Shown here: piece after piece, positions 9,475 to 18,125 of the stretch | How positions within the stretch are numbered: position 1 is the stretch's first letter | Layout of the letters: every line of letters begins with the position of its first letter | Assembly (NCBI GenBank): GCA_020253445.1 | Contig: JADCBP010000005.1 | Coordinates: forward strand, 372,001 to 436,000 | Direction of reading: 5' to 3' | Length of the DNA stretch: 64,000 bases | Source of the DNA: Methylobacterium sp. | GTDB taxonomy: Bacteria; Pseudomonadota; Alphaproteobacteria; Rhizobiales; Beijerinckiaceae | Notes under the pieces: model-generated | The model's input: only the letters and a program-made list of their open reading frames with translations | Database searches by the model: none | What the model was told of the DNA's origin: nothing | Position numbers and translations under genes: made by a program

Positions 9475-10662
9475 ATGCTTTCGCCTGAACGTTTCCCCCT
9501 TCGCCCCGAAGCTCTGGCCGCGCCGTCAAGCGGCATTGTCGAGGTCTTCGATTATGGTCGCAACAGGCCGGGCCTCCTGCCGCTCTGGGTGGGGGAGGGG
9601 GATCGCGCCACACCTTCCTTCATCATCGAGGCCGCCAGCCGGTCGCTCGCGGCAGGCGAGACTTTCTACACGCATCAGGCCGGCATTCCGCCGCTGCGTG
9701 AGGCGATCGCGGCCTATCTCACCCGCATATCGGGCCAGAAGGTGGGGGCGGAGCGCATTTTCGTCACGAATGGCGGCATGCATGCTTTGCAGATCGCGGT
9801 GCGGATGACATCCGGTCCGGGTGACGAGGTGATCGTTCCCACGCCGGCCTGGCCGAATTTCCGCGGTGCGCTGGAGGTGGCCGGCGCCACCACCCGAGAA
9901 GTGCCGATGCGCTTCGGGAATTCCGGCTGGCAGCTCGAAATCGACGATATCGCGCGGGCGATCACCCCGCGCACCCGCGCGCTGTGCATCAACTCGCCGG
10001 CCAATCCCACGGGATGGACCGCGACTCTCGACGAAGTCCGGGCCATTCTGGCACTCGCCCGCAAGCATGGCCTCTGGATCATCGCCGACGAGATCTATGG
10101 TCAGTTCTTCCATGACGCACCCCGTGCGCCCTCGTTCCGCGACCTGATGAACGAGGAGGATCGCATCCTCTTCGTGCAGACGTTCTCGAAGAACTGGGCC
10201 ATGACCGGCTGGCGCATGGGCTGGCTGGAGGCGCCGCCGGCCCTGGCGCAGGTCATCATCAATCTCATCCAGTATTCCAGCTCGGGCACGCCCGTTTTCG
10301 CGCAGCGCGCGGGTATCGCGGCGCTGGAAGGGGGCGATTCCTTCATCGTTGAGCAGGTGCGGCAGGCAAAGCTCAATCGCGATCAGTTGATCACGACCCT
10401 TTTCGCCGTTCCGGGCTTTCGCCTCGCGACGCCGCCGGGTGCCTTCTATCTTTTCTTCGGGGTCGAAGGCGCGACGGATACCCGCGCGCTCGCCTTCGAT
10501 CTGATTGATCATGCCGGCGTAGGCCTCGCGCCCGGCACGGCTTTCGGCACGGGCGGCGAGGGCTTCCTGCGCCTGTGCTATCTGCGCAAGGGTGAGGATG
10601 TGGCGGAGGCCGCGAACCGCCTCGCGGCGCGCATCCGGGCGCGCGCTGTGGCTCATGCCTGA
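9475..10662 (+). CDS. Pyridoxal phosphate-dependent aminotransferase (class I/II)
   Basis: A 395-residue fold-type I aminotransferase. The PLP lysine is in QTFSKNWAMTGWRMGW, the substrate-binding segment is NSPANPTGW, and the cofactor aspartate is in IIADEIYGQF. This matches aspartate/aromatic-type aminotransferases of subgroup I, but the amino acid substrate cannot be assigned from motifs. The stop codon overlaps the next gene by 8 bases, so the two are probably co-translated. Confidence 0.93.
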   Translation: MLSPERFPLRPEALAAPSSGIVEVFDYGRNRPGLLPLWVGEGDRATPSFIIEAASRSLAAGETFYTHQAGIPPLREAIAAYLTRISGQKVGAERIFVTNGGMHALQIAVRMTSGPGDEVIVPTPAWPNFRGALEVAGATTREVPMRFGNSGWQLEIDDIARAITPRTRALCINSPANPTGWTATLDEVRAILALARKHGLWIIADEIYGQFFHDAPRAPSFRDLMNEEDRILFVQTFSKNWAMTGWRMGWLEAPPALAQVIINLIQYSSSGTPVFAQRAGIAALEGGDSFIVEQVRQAKLNRDQLITTLFAVPGFRLATPPGAFYLFFGVEGATDTRALAFDLIDHAGVGLAPGTAFGTGGEGFLRLCYLRKGEDVAEAANRLAARIRARAVAHA

Positions 10663-11707
10663 TCTTTCGCCGCTCCTGCTCCTTGGCCGGATGATTGTGG
10701 CCGGCCTCGCAGGCGTGGCTCTCTTCTGGGTTGCGGGTCTGCCTGCGCCCTGGCTTTCGGGCTCGATGGTCGGCGTCGTGTTCCTGCTCGCGGCCGGTGC
10801 GCGCGTGGCGATGCCGGATCTTTTGCGTGATATCGGCATGCTTTTCGCGGGCGTCGCGATGGGATCGGCGATCACGCCCGAAATGATCCAGGCGATCGGC
10901 CGCTATCCGCTCTCCTTCGCCATTCTCATCCTCACGATGATCGGCATCACGCTGGTCGGCCGCATCGTTCTCGTGCGCTTCTTCGGCTGGCAGAGGGATG
11001 TTGCGCTGTTCGCCTCCGTGCCCGGCGCGATGTCCGTTGTTCTCGCGACCGGCGCATCCGCCGGAATCGACCTGTCGCGCGTGGCGGCGGTGCAGGCCTT
11101 CCGGATGTTCGTGCTGGTCGCGATCCTGCCGAGCATCGTCACGCTCTCCACGAGCACCGGGCGGGTGGCGGAAGTGACGATCATCACCGCGCCCGCCTTT
11201 GCGCTGCTGATGGCGGTGGCCGTGGCGATCGCATTCCTCTTTGAGCGGGTGCGGGTGATCGCGCCGTTCCTGTTCGGCGGCATGGCGGCCGGCGGCCTGA
11301 CGCATGCGACGGGCTGGCTGCCGGGTGCGCCGCCGGCATTCATCGTCGATGCCGCGATGTTCTTGATCGGGGTCTATGCCGGCTCGCGCATCGCCGGCAT
11401 CACGCTCCAGAGCCTCCGGCAGATGTTCCTGCCCGCGCTTTTCTCGTTCCTCGCGAGCATGGCCGTCACGGCGATCGGCGCGAGCCTTGCCATCGCCTTG
11501 GCCGGGGCGCGGCCTGCGGAAGCGCTGATCGCCTTCGCGCCGGGCGGGCTTGAGGCGATGATCGTGCTCGGCATGGCGCTGGCGCTCGATCCGCTCTACC
11601 TCGCCTCGCACCATGTCGGGCGGTTCGTGATGATCGCGACTGTCTTGCCCTTCCTGCTGCGCCATCGGGCGCGCAACCTCAAGCCCGAGACCAATTCCGG
11701 GGCCTGA
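10655..11707 (+). CDS. AbrB family integral membrane protein (PF05145)
   Basis: A 350-residue, very hydrophobic protein with about ten predicted helices in two similar halves, each with a short Pro/Gly-rich entry (AGLPAPWLSGSM in the first, GWLPGAPPAFIVDA in the second). This matches the AbrB/ammonia-monooxygenase-like family, predicted transporters of unknown substrate despite the misleading name. The start at ATG 10655 lies inside the 3' end of the aminotransferase gene. The pairing suggests uptake or export of an amino or keto acid, which is inference only. Confidence 0.85.
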   Translation: MPDLSPLLLLGRMIVAGLAGVALFWVAGLPAPWLSGSMVGVVFLLAAGARVAMPDLLRDIGMLFAGVAMGSAITPEMIQAIGRYPLSFAILILTMIGITLVGRIVLVRFFGWQRDVALFASVPGAMSVVLATGASAGIDLSRVAAVQAFRMFVLVAILPSIVTLSTSTGRVAEVTIITAPAFALLMAVAVAIAFLFERVRVIAPFLFGGMAAGGLTHATGWLPGAPPAFIVDAAMFLIGVYAGSRIAGITLQSLRQMFLPALFSFLASMAVTAIGASLAIALAGARPAEALIAFAPGGLEAMIVLGMALALDPLYLASHHVGRFVMIATVLPFLLRHRARNLKPETNSGA

Positions 11708-12006
11708 GAAGGTCGATCGCTTCGAAGCGCGAGGATCGCGCACAGGCGTGGAGCCCGGATATCCCGCGATCCCCGGCGGGCATGATCCGCCCGATTTCGC
11801 GATTGGCGCGATGCCTCAAGGCGACGCTTCGGCGCCGAACGCCTGCCCCTTGTCTTGGTGGAAATTCCGCTGAACGGCATTTCTGTGCCCGGCGCGGCGC
11901 TGCGCCATCCCTTCCGGCGCCTCGCGGCATCCCCTCGGATGCGCGCCTTGCGCGATCGCTGGAAGAACGGGCGGGGCACCCCCTGCTTCCGCCTGCTGCC
12001 ACTGCA

Positions 12007-12792
12007 TTACTTCACCCAGCTCGCCTTCCGCTTTTCGAAGAAGGCGGAAACACCTTCCATCGCTTCCGGGTTCTCCCAGGTATCCGCGAGGCGGCGGATC
12101 GTGTCTTCGATCACTTCGGAATCGATGCGCGGACCCATGGCGCGGGCCAGCGCCTTCGAGGCCGCGACCGCGCCGGGCGCGGTCGCGAGATAGGGCTTCG
12201 CCTCGGCCATCACCGCCGCATCGAGCTCCTCCGGTGCCACCACCTTCGCGATGAGGCCGAGTTCCACCGCTTCCCGCGCCTCGAACAGGCGCGCGGACAT
12301 GAAGACCCGCCTTGCGTGCCCCTCGCCCATCCGCGCCAGCACGTAGGGCGAGATGGTTGCCGGGATGAGCCCGAGCTTCGTTTCGGTGAGGCCCAGTTTC
12401 GCACCCTCGGCCGCTATCGCGACATCGCAGACCGCAATCATCCCCACGCCGCCGCCGAAGGCATTGCCATGCACGCGGCCGATCAGCGGCTTTTCCAGCG
12501 TGTTGAGCGCATGGAGCATCTCCGCGAGCTTGCGCGCCTCGGTCATGCGCTGCACGCGCGTCGCGGTCATTTGCTGGCGCATCCAGCCGAGATCGCCACC
12601 GGCGCAGAAGCTCGCGCCTTCTCCCGCGAGGATGACCACGCGGATGGCGGGATCGGCATTGATGCGCGCGGCGATGCCCGTGAGTTCCGCGATCATCGCG
12701 GGCGAGAGCGCGTTGTGCTTCTCCGGCGCGCTGAGCGTCAGCGTCGCGATGCCGGTATCATCCCAGGTGAGACGGAGGGTTTCGAGGCTCAT
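12007..12792 (-). CDS. Enoyl-CoA hydratase/isomerase family protein, probably methylglutaconyl-CoA hydratase
   Basis: A 261-residue crotonase-fold protein. Oxyanion-hole segments are visible as GEGASFCAGGDLGWM and HGNAFGGGVGMIAVCD, and catalytic-region glutamates lie in KLGLTETKLGLIPATISPY. The gene starts 3 bases after the stop of an HMG-CoA lyase gene. Together these favour 3-methylglutaconyl-CoA hydratase of leucine degradation (LiuC), the step before HMG-CoA lyase. A general enoyl-CoA hydratase is the alternative. Methylcrotonyl-CoA carboxylase genes are not in the window. Confidence 0.85.
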   Translation of the reverse strand: MSLETLRLTWDDTGIATLTLSAPEKHNALSPAMIAELTGIAARINADPAIRVVILAGEGASFCAGGDLGWMRQQMTATRVQRMTEARKLAEMLHALNTLEKPLIGRVHGNAFGGGVGMIAVCDVAIAAEGAKLGLTETKLGLIPATISPYVLARMGEGHARRVFMSARLFEAREAVELGLIAKVVAPEELDAAVMAEAKPYLATAPGAVAASKALARAMGPRIDSEVIEDTIRRLADTWENPEAMEGVSAFFEKRKASWVK

Positions 12793-12795
12793 GGC

Positions 12796-13647
12796 TTATC
12801 CCCTGAGGCTGCGCGCGAAGGCGGCGACGGATTCGAGCTTCGCGAGGTCCAGTCCGGTCTCGTAGCCCCTGGCGTGGAGCATGCGCGCCACCGCGAGGGT
12901 ATCCACATTACCCTTCGCGCCTGGCGCATAGGGGCACCCCCCGAGATTGCCGACGGAGGCATCGAAGACGCGCAAACCCCGCTCGAGGCTCTCCGCGATG
13001 TTCTCCAGCGCCCGCCCGCCGGTGTCGTGATAATGCCCTGCGAGCTTCGCCGGTGGCACTGCTTTCGCCACCGCATCGAGCATGCGCGCGATGCCCTCGG
13101 GTGTCGCCTTGCCGATCGTGTCGCCGAGGCTCACCTCGTAACAGCCCATGCCGAAAAGCGCGCTTGCCACCTCCGCGACCTTTCCGGGCGGGGTGGGGCC
13201 GTCATAAGGGCATTCCACCACGCAGGAAATGTAGCCGCGCACGGGCATGCCGTCGGCTTTCGCGGCGGCCACCACCGGTTCGAAGCGCTGCAAGCTCTCG
13301 GCGATGGCGCAGTTGATGTTCTTCCGGCTGAAGCCTTCGGAGGCGGAGGCGAAGATCGCGACCTCATCGGCCCTTGCCGCGCGCGCGCCTTCATAGCCCT
13401 TGAGATTGGGCGTGAGCACCGCATAGCCGATGCCCGGCTTTCGCGTGATCCCCGCCATCACTTCCGCCGCATCCGCCATCTGCGGCACCCATTTCGGCGA
13501 GACGAAACTCGTGACCTCGATGCGGTCAAACCCGCATTCGGAGAGGCGATCGACGAGTTCGATTTTTTGCGCCGTGGGGATGAGGCGCGCCTCGTTCTGC
13601 AGGCCGTCACGCGGGCTCATCTCGAAAATGCGGACATGCTCGCCCAT
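12796..13647 (-). CDS. Hydroxymethylglutaryl-CoA lyase
   Basis: A 283-residue TIM-barrel enzyme that splits HMG-CoA into acetyl-CoA and acetoacetate, the last step of leucine degradation. Visible features are the N-terminal EMSPRDGLQNE with the catalytic Arg-Asp, the VTSFVSPKWVPQMAD strand, the metal-binding HYHDTGGRALEN and the glycine/cysteine loop NLGGCPYAPGAKGN, which is diagnostic. The start MGEHVRIFEMSPRDG was chosen because the fold begins directly after it; longer reading has no support. First gene of a two-gene unit. Confidence 0.95.
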   Translation of the reverse strand: MGEHVRIFEMSPRDGLQNEARLIPTAQKIELVDRLSECGFDRIEVTSFVSPKWVPQMADAAEVMAGITRKPGIGYAVLTPNLKGYEGARAARADEVAIFASASEGFSRKNINCAIAESLQRFEPVVAAAKADGMPVRGYISCVVECPYDGPTPPGKVAEVASALFGMGCYEVSLGDTIGKATPEGIARMLDAVAKAVPPAKLAGHYHDTGGRALENIAESLERGLRVFDASVGNLGGCPYAPGAKGNVDTLAVARMLHARGYETGLDLAKLESVAAFARSLRG

Positions 13648-13782
13648 GCAACTCCCCCGGTTCTTGCCTCGCGGTTGCTGGTATACCAATGCCCGAGAGG
13701 CAAGGGAAGCCGACTGAAGCATGTTGCGCAAGAGTGGAGGCCGGTTTTGCCGGTCAGCCTGCGACCACGACCAGTCGCCTCG

Positions 13783-13866
13783 AGCGCAAACCGATCTGAC
13801 AGAAAGAGATCTGGCGCTCACTCTTCTTGTTTTGGCATCCGCATTTTCCGCCAACCGGCATCCACC
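13783..13866. repeat. Interspersed hairpin repeat, copy 2
   Basis: Starts with GAGCGC and closes with GCGCTC about 30 bases later. It continues with the CTCACTCTTCTTGTTTT and CCGCCAACCGGCATCCAC blocks shared with copy 1 at 3199-3290. It runs directly into the 84-base tandem repeat. Confidence 0.75.
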
Positions 13867-14052
13867 CCCGCCTTCGCAAGGGCATGCTTTGCTCGAAAAT
13901 GCTTCTCTCTTTAACTTATCGCATTTTCTTCACGCGAACCGGTGCCCACCCCCGCCTTCGCAGGGGCATGCTTCGCTCGAAAATGCTTCTCTCTTTAACT
14001 TATCGCATTTTCTTCACGCGAACCGGTGACCACTTCGCTTGAAAATGCTCTA
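13862..14052. repeat. 84-base tandem repeat (two copies plus partial third)
   Basis: A block with CCCCCGCCTTCGCAGGGGC, ATGCTTCGCTCGAAAATGC, TTAACTTATCGCATTTTC and CACGCGAACCGGTG repeats with period 84: equivalent positions are 13864, 13948 and 14032. The two full copies differ by only a few bases, so the duplication is recent. The unit carries a CCCC/GGGG hairpin core and also occurs singly near 43423-43480 and 44806-44875. The 400-base gap between the HMG-CoA lyase and KDG kinase genes holds only this and copy 2 of the hairpin repeat. Confidence 0.9.
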
Positions 14053-15036
14053 GCTGCGGCTCGCGCGGAAGCTTTCCACGGCGGCGCGCTTCGGCATGGG
14101 CGCCACCGCCCCATGGCCGAGGGTGGCGAGCGCAGCCGCCGCATTGGCGTAGGAGGCGGCGGTGAAGGGGTCGCCCGTGCGGAGCCATTCCGCGAGGAAG
14201 GCTCCGTCGAAGGTGTCGCCCGCTCCGGAGGCATCGATCGCTTCGACCGGATAGGCGGGCACCAGCGCGCGCGACGCTGGAATCGCGACCATCGTGCCGT
14301 TCTTGCCGAGGGTCAGCGCGACGATTTTCGCGCCGAGGCCGAGATAGAAATCGCAGATGTCCTCGGGCGTCTGCAAGCCCGTGAGGATCTGAGCATCATC
14401 GAGGCCGGGCAGCGCGATATCCGCCTCGGCCATCGCGGCATGGGTGATCGCGCGGGCGCGCTCGATCGGCCAGAGCTTGAGGCGAAGGTTGGTGTCGTAG
14501 CTCACCGCCGTTCCGGCCTTCTTTGCCGCCGTGATGGCCGTGAAGATCGCGTCGGCGCAAGTTTCGGAGATTGCCTGGCTGATGCCCGAGACATGCAGCA
14601 CGCGCGCCTCCGCGATGAGATCGGCGGGAATCTCGGCGGGCGTCATGCGGCTCGCGGCCGAGCCTTTCCGCCAGTAGCTGAACTGATGCCCGTCCGAGCC
14701 ATAGGTGATGAAATAGATGCCGGTGGAGCCATCGGCGCGGGTGATGACACGCGAGGCATCGACACCCTCCCTCGCCCAGAGGCGCAGGAAATCCACGCCG
14801 AAGGCATCCGCCCCCAGCGCGGTGAAATAGGCGCAGGCCGCGCCCTGCCGCGCCGCCGCGATGATGGCGTTGGAGGTATCCCCGCCATGGCCCGGCAGGT
14901 AAAGCCGCTCACCACCGCGCGTGACTTCGGCGAATTCCATCATGGGTTCGCCGATGGCCAGCAGATCGAAACGCCGGGCAGCCGGAACGGGCAGGGCGGA
15001 GGCGGAAACCGGCGCGGCAGGCATCGACAAACTCAT
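14050..15036 (-). CDS. kdgK: PfkB-family sugar kinase, probable 2-keto-3-deoxygluconate kinase
   Basis: A 328-residue ribokinase-fold enzyme. The C-terminal PfkB signature with the catalytic base is DASGAGDTFDGAF, and the N-terminal glycine motif is GHGGDTSNAI. Sequence around FDLLAIGEPMMEF and YFITYGSDGHQFSYWRKGSAAS is typical of KdgK, which phosphorylates 2-keto-3-deoxygluconate to KDPG. The nearby edd gene makes KDPG too, which supports this substrate. The stop overlaps the end of the tandem repeat block. A small inverted repeat lies immediately upstream of the ATG. Confidence 0.88.
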   Translation of the reverse strand: MSLSMPAAPVSASALPVPAARRFDLLAIGEPMMEFAEVTRGGERLYLPGHGGDTSNAIIAAARQGAACAYFTALGADAFGVDFLRLWAREGVDASRVITRADGSTGIYFITYGSDGHQFSYWRKGSAASRMTPAEIPADLIAEARVLHVSGISQAISETCADAIFTAITAAKKAGTAVSYDTNLRLKLWPIERARAITHAAMAEADIALPGLDDAQILTGLQTPEDICDFYLGLGAKIVALTLGKNGTMVAIPASRALVPAYPVEAIDASGAGDTFDGAFLAEWLRTGDPFTAASYANAAAALATLGHGAVAPMPKRAAVESFRASRS

Positions 15037-15037
15037 T

Positions 15038-15054
15038 TCATACGATGATTATGA
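15038..15054. promoter_or_regulatory. Small inverted repeat just upstream of kdgK
   Basis: TCATA-N7-TATGA, with CATACGATG inside, occupies the 60-base space between the VOC gene stop and the kdgK start. It ends two bases from the start codon. It could be a repressor site, perhaps for a GntR-type sugar-acid regulator, but the arms are short and no regulator gene is adjacent. Confidence 0.3.
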
Positions 15055-15096
15055 GCCTCTCTTCGCGTATTCCGCCTGCGGGCGCAAGGCCCGGCA

Positions 15097-15969
15097 TCAC
15101 AGCTTCCGGAAACCGATTGTGATGCCAAAAGGCTCGCGAACCTGAAATTCCGTGGCATCCGGGGTCGCTCCGAGCGTCGTCGGGAGGCGTTGGAATTCGC
15201 TCTCCTCGCGGATGGCAAAGGTGATCATCTCGAGGCCGGTGACGTCCGGATCACGCGGGGCTGCACCCGCGCTGTTCCAGGCATTGAGGCCGATATGGTG
15301 GTGATAGCCACCCCAGGAAAGAAAGCGCGCGCCGGGCCGACGATGGGTGATATCCGCTGCCAGAACATCCTGCCACCACGTCGCAGCGCGATCGACATCG
15401 CCCACCTGAAGGTGGAAATGCCCGATTCGCGTTCCAGCCGGAAGGCGCGGGGTTTCATCGCCGGGGGCGGCGTGTTGCACGAGATCGCGCACGGCCATCG
15501 GGCCGGTCGTCATGTCGACGCCTTCGTGGTCGCGACGCCAATCCGCTCGCGGGCGATCGACATAAACCTCGATGCCATTGCCCTCAGGATCGCTGAGGTA
15601 GAAGGCCTCGCTCACCGCGTGGTCGGAGGCGCCCTCAAATCGTGCGCCGCTGGCATGCGCCGCAAGGAACCAGCGGCCGAGTTCGGCGCGGGTCGGCACC
15701 AGATAGGCGATGTGGAACAACCCCGAGCCGCGCCCGGAATTGGGGCGTGCTTCGGGCCGATGCCGGATGTGAAGGAAGCCGACACCACCAGCGCCAAGCG
15801 TGATGCGATCGCCTTCCGCGCCAATCCGCTCGAATCCGAGCTTTTCCACATAGAAGCGGGAGAGGGTTTCCGCGTCCCGTGCGACAAGCGCAGCGGCCAG
15901 GGGATAGACCGGAGAATTTTCGGATTCGAGAAAGGATTTCGCCGTGGAAACCTTCGCCATCACGTTCAT
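15097..15969 (-). CDS. Two-domain VOC family protein (catechol 2,3-dioxygenase-like, CatE type)
   Basis: A 290-residue protein made of two vicinal-oxygen-chelate modules. Metal-ligand segments are visible: GSGLFHIAYLVPTRAEL and SDPEGNGIEVYVDRP in the first half, and IGHFHLQVGDVDRA and YHHHIGLNAW in the second. The family includes extradiol ring-cleavage dioxygenases and glyoxalase-like enzymes; the substrate is unknown. The start MNVMAKVS was preferred because GGAG lies 8 bases upstream; an alternative ATG at 15996 adds nine residues. Confidence 0.85.
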   Translation of the reverse strand: MNVMAKVSTAKSFLESENSPVYPLAAALVARDAETLSRFYVEKLGFERIGAEGDRITLGAGGVGFLHIRHRPEARPNSGRGSGLFHIAYLVPTRAELGRWFLAAHASGARFEGASDHAVSEAFYLSDPEGNGIEVYVDRPRADWRRDHEGVDMTTGPMAVRDLVQHAAPGDETPRLPAGTRIGHFHLQVGDVDRAATWWQDVLAADITHRRPGARFLSWGGYHHHIGLNAWNSAGAAPRDPDVTGLEMITFAIREESEFQRLPTTLGATPDATEFQVREPFGITIGFRKL

Positions 15970-16280
15970 GGAACGCTCCATTTCAGCGCTGGGCAATCGA
16001 CGGTGCCGTGCCTATTTTGGATGCACCTTGCGAGTTCGCCCTTCAATCCTCCACTTTGCTAAGTGATAATGCGAAATCGCAAGAATTGACCACGCTTGCC
16101 CCGGCTCTTCCTGCGCGGCAGGGTCAACGGCTATCGCGCGCAGCCAAGCACGATTGTATTTTTCCTACACGTATCGTAATTTTTGCACATCTTTGATCCG
16201 GAATCCGGTCCGGATGAAGAAGAACCACATCGGCAGTCGAATCCTGCCGGGTGACGGACGACATGCCCGAGGAACCGCGA

Positions 16281-18125
16281 ATGCCGAATTCTGCCCCGCT
16301 CTCGCCCGTTCTGGAGGCGGTACGCGCCCGCATCGAGGCGCGCTCGTCGGAAAGCCGCACGGCTTATCTCGCGCGCCTGGCGACCATGCGGCGGGACATG
16401 CCGCCCCGGCGGAAGCTCTCCTGCGGCAACCTCGCCCATGCTGCTGCAGCATGTTCCGCCAGCGAAAAGCTGAAGATCGCGAGCGGTTCCGCTCCCAATC
16501 TCGGCATTGTCACCTCCTACAACGACATGCTCTCGGCGCACCAGCCGTTCGAGACCTATCCGGCCATCCTCAAGGCGGCCGCGCGGGAGCTGGGCGCCAC
16601 CGCGCAGGTCGCGGGCGGTGTGCCCGCGATGTGCGATGGCGTGACCCAGGGACAGCCGGGCATGGAGCTGTCGCTGTTCTCGCGCGATGTGATCGCGATG
16701 GCGACGGCGGTGTCGCTGTCGCATAACGTGTTCGATGGCGCGCTGATGCTCGGCGTCTGCGACAAGATCGTGCCGGGATTGGTCATCGGCGCGATGAGTT
16801 TCGGGCATCTGCCGATCGCCTTCGTGCCGGCCGGTCCGATGCCCTCGGGTCTTCCGAACGACGAGAAGACCCGCGTGCGGCAGGCCTTTGCCAGCGGTGA
16901 AGCGGGCCGGGACGCGCTGCTCGAGGCCGAGATGAAGAGTTACCACGCGCCGGGCACCTGCACCTTCTACGGCACGGCGAATTCCAACCAGATGATGATG
17001 GAACTGATGGGTTTGCACGTGCCCGGAACGGCCTTCATTCCGCCGGGCACGCCGTTGCGCGAAGCGATGACGCGCGAGGCCGTGCGCCTCGTGCTTGCCC
17101 GCGCGGCCGAGGGCCTCGGCATGGGCGAGATGCTCGATGCCCGCGCCTTCATCAATGCCATGGCGGGCCTGCATGCCACGGGCGGCTCGACCAATCACCT
17201 GATCCACCTCGTCGCGATGGCGCGTGCCGCGGGCTATCGCATCACCTGGGAGGATTTCGCGGATCTCGCGAAGGCCGTGCCTTTGCTCGCGCGGATCTAT
17301 CCCAATGGTTCTGCGGATGTGAACCAGTTCCAGGCGGCGGGCGGGCTCGCTTTCGTGACGCGCGAACTGATCGGCGCGGGGCTTCTCTTCGAGGATGTGC
17401 CGACGCTGGCGGGGCAGGGCCTCTCGGCTTATGCGAAGGAGCCCGTGCCGGGCGGTTGCGGCATTGCCTATCGTGAACCGCCGGCGGTCTCGCCCGCGCC
17501 ATCCATCCTGCGCGGCGTGGCCGATCCCTTCTCGCCGGAGGGCGGCCTCGCGCTGGTCACGGGTCCCCTGGGCCGGGCGATCGTGAAGACCTCGGCGGTG
17601 GCGATGGACAAGCAATCGCTGACCGCGCCAGCCCGTGTCTATGAAAGCCCCGAGGCCTTCCAGGCGGATTTCAAGGCCGATGCCATCACCAAGGATGCGG
17701 TGATCGTCGTGCGCAATCAGGGCCCGAGGGCGAATGGCATGCCGGAGCTGCATTCGCTCATGCCCATGCTCGGCGTGTTGCAGAATCGTGGGCTCAAGAT
17801 CGCTCTTCTCACCGATGGACGCCTCTCCGGCGCATCCGGCAAGGTGCTGAGCGCGCTGCATCTCACGCCGGAGGCGCAGGAGGGCGGTCCGATCGCGCGG
17901 CTACGGGATGGCGATGTCATCACCATCGATTCCGTTGGCGGGCGGCTGGAAGTAGAGATGGATGAAGCCGAATTCGCGCGCCGCAGGCCGGCGGTCTCGA
18001 ACCAGCCCTCCGCCGGGGAAGGGCTGGGCCGCGAGCTGTTTGCCGGCTTCCGCGCCGGAATTGGCCGCGCCGATGAGGGTGCTGCGATCTTCTGGGGGAA
18101 TGACCCCGCGCCACCTCAATCATAG
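16281..18125 (+). CDS. edd: Phosphogluconate dehydratase
   Basis: A 614-residue Fe-S dehydratase of the IlvD/Edd family that converts 6-phosphogluconate to KDPG, the first specific step of the Entner-Doudoroff pathway. Family segments are NLGIVTSYNDMLSAHQPF, VPAMCDGVTQGQPGMELS and LGVCDKIVPG, carrying cluster cysteines, and TDGRLSGASGK near the C-terminus. The ATG at 16281 was chosen for the GAGGAA seven bases upstream; GTG 16251 and ATG 16263 are weaker. The 3' end overlaps cydB by 10 bases in convergent orientation. KDPG aldolase (eda) is not in the window. Confidence 0.96.
   Translation: MPNSAPLSPVLEAVRARIEARSSESRTAYLARLATMRRDMPPRRKLSCGNLAHAAAACSASEKLKIASGSAPNLGIVTSYNDMLSAHQPFETYPAILKAAARELGATAQVAGGVPAMCDGVTQGQPGMELSLFSRDVIAMATAVSLSHNVFDGALMLGVCDKIVPGLVIGAMSFGHLPIAFVPAGPMPSGLPNDEKTRVRQAFASGEAGRDALLEAEMKSYHAPGTCTFYGTANSNQMMMELMGLHVPGTAFIPPGTPLREAMTREAVRLVLARAAEGLGMGEMLDARAFINAMAGLHATGGSTNHLIHLVAMARAAGYRITWEDFADLAKAVPLLARIYPNGSADVNQFQAAGGLAFVTRELIGAGLLFEDVPTLAGQGLSAYAKEPVPGGCGIAYREPPAVSPAPSILRGVADPFSPEGGLALVTGPLGRAIVKTSAVAMDKQSLTAPARVYESPEAFQADFKADAITKDAVIVVRNQGPRANGMPELHSLMPMLGVLQNRGLKIALLTDGRLSGASGKVLSALHLTPEAQEGGPIARLRDGDVITIDSVGGRLEVEMDEAEFARRRPAVSNQPSAGEGLGRELFAGFRAGIGRADEGAAIFWGNDPAPPQS

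Noticed and set aside
11708-12006. Possible gene or terminator in the convergent gap after the AbrB-family gene
   Set aside because: Only a short CGCTTCGAAGCG palindrome near 11720 without a T-run; open frames here are low-quality. I see nothing supportable in this stretch.
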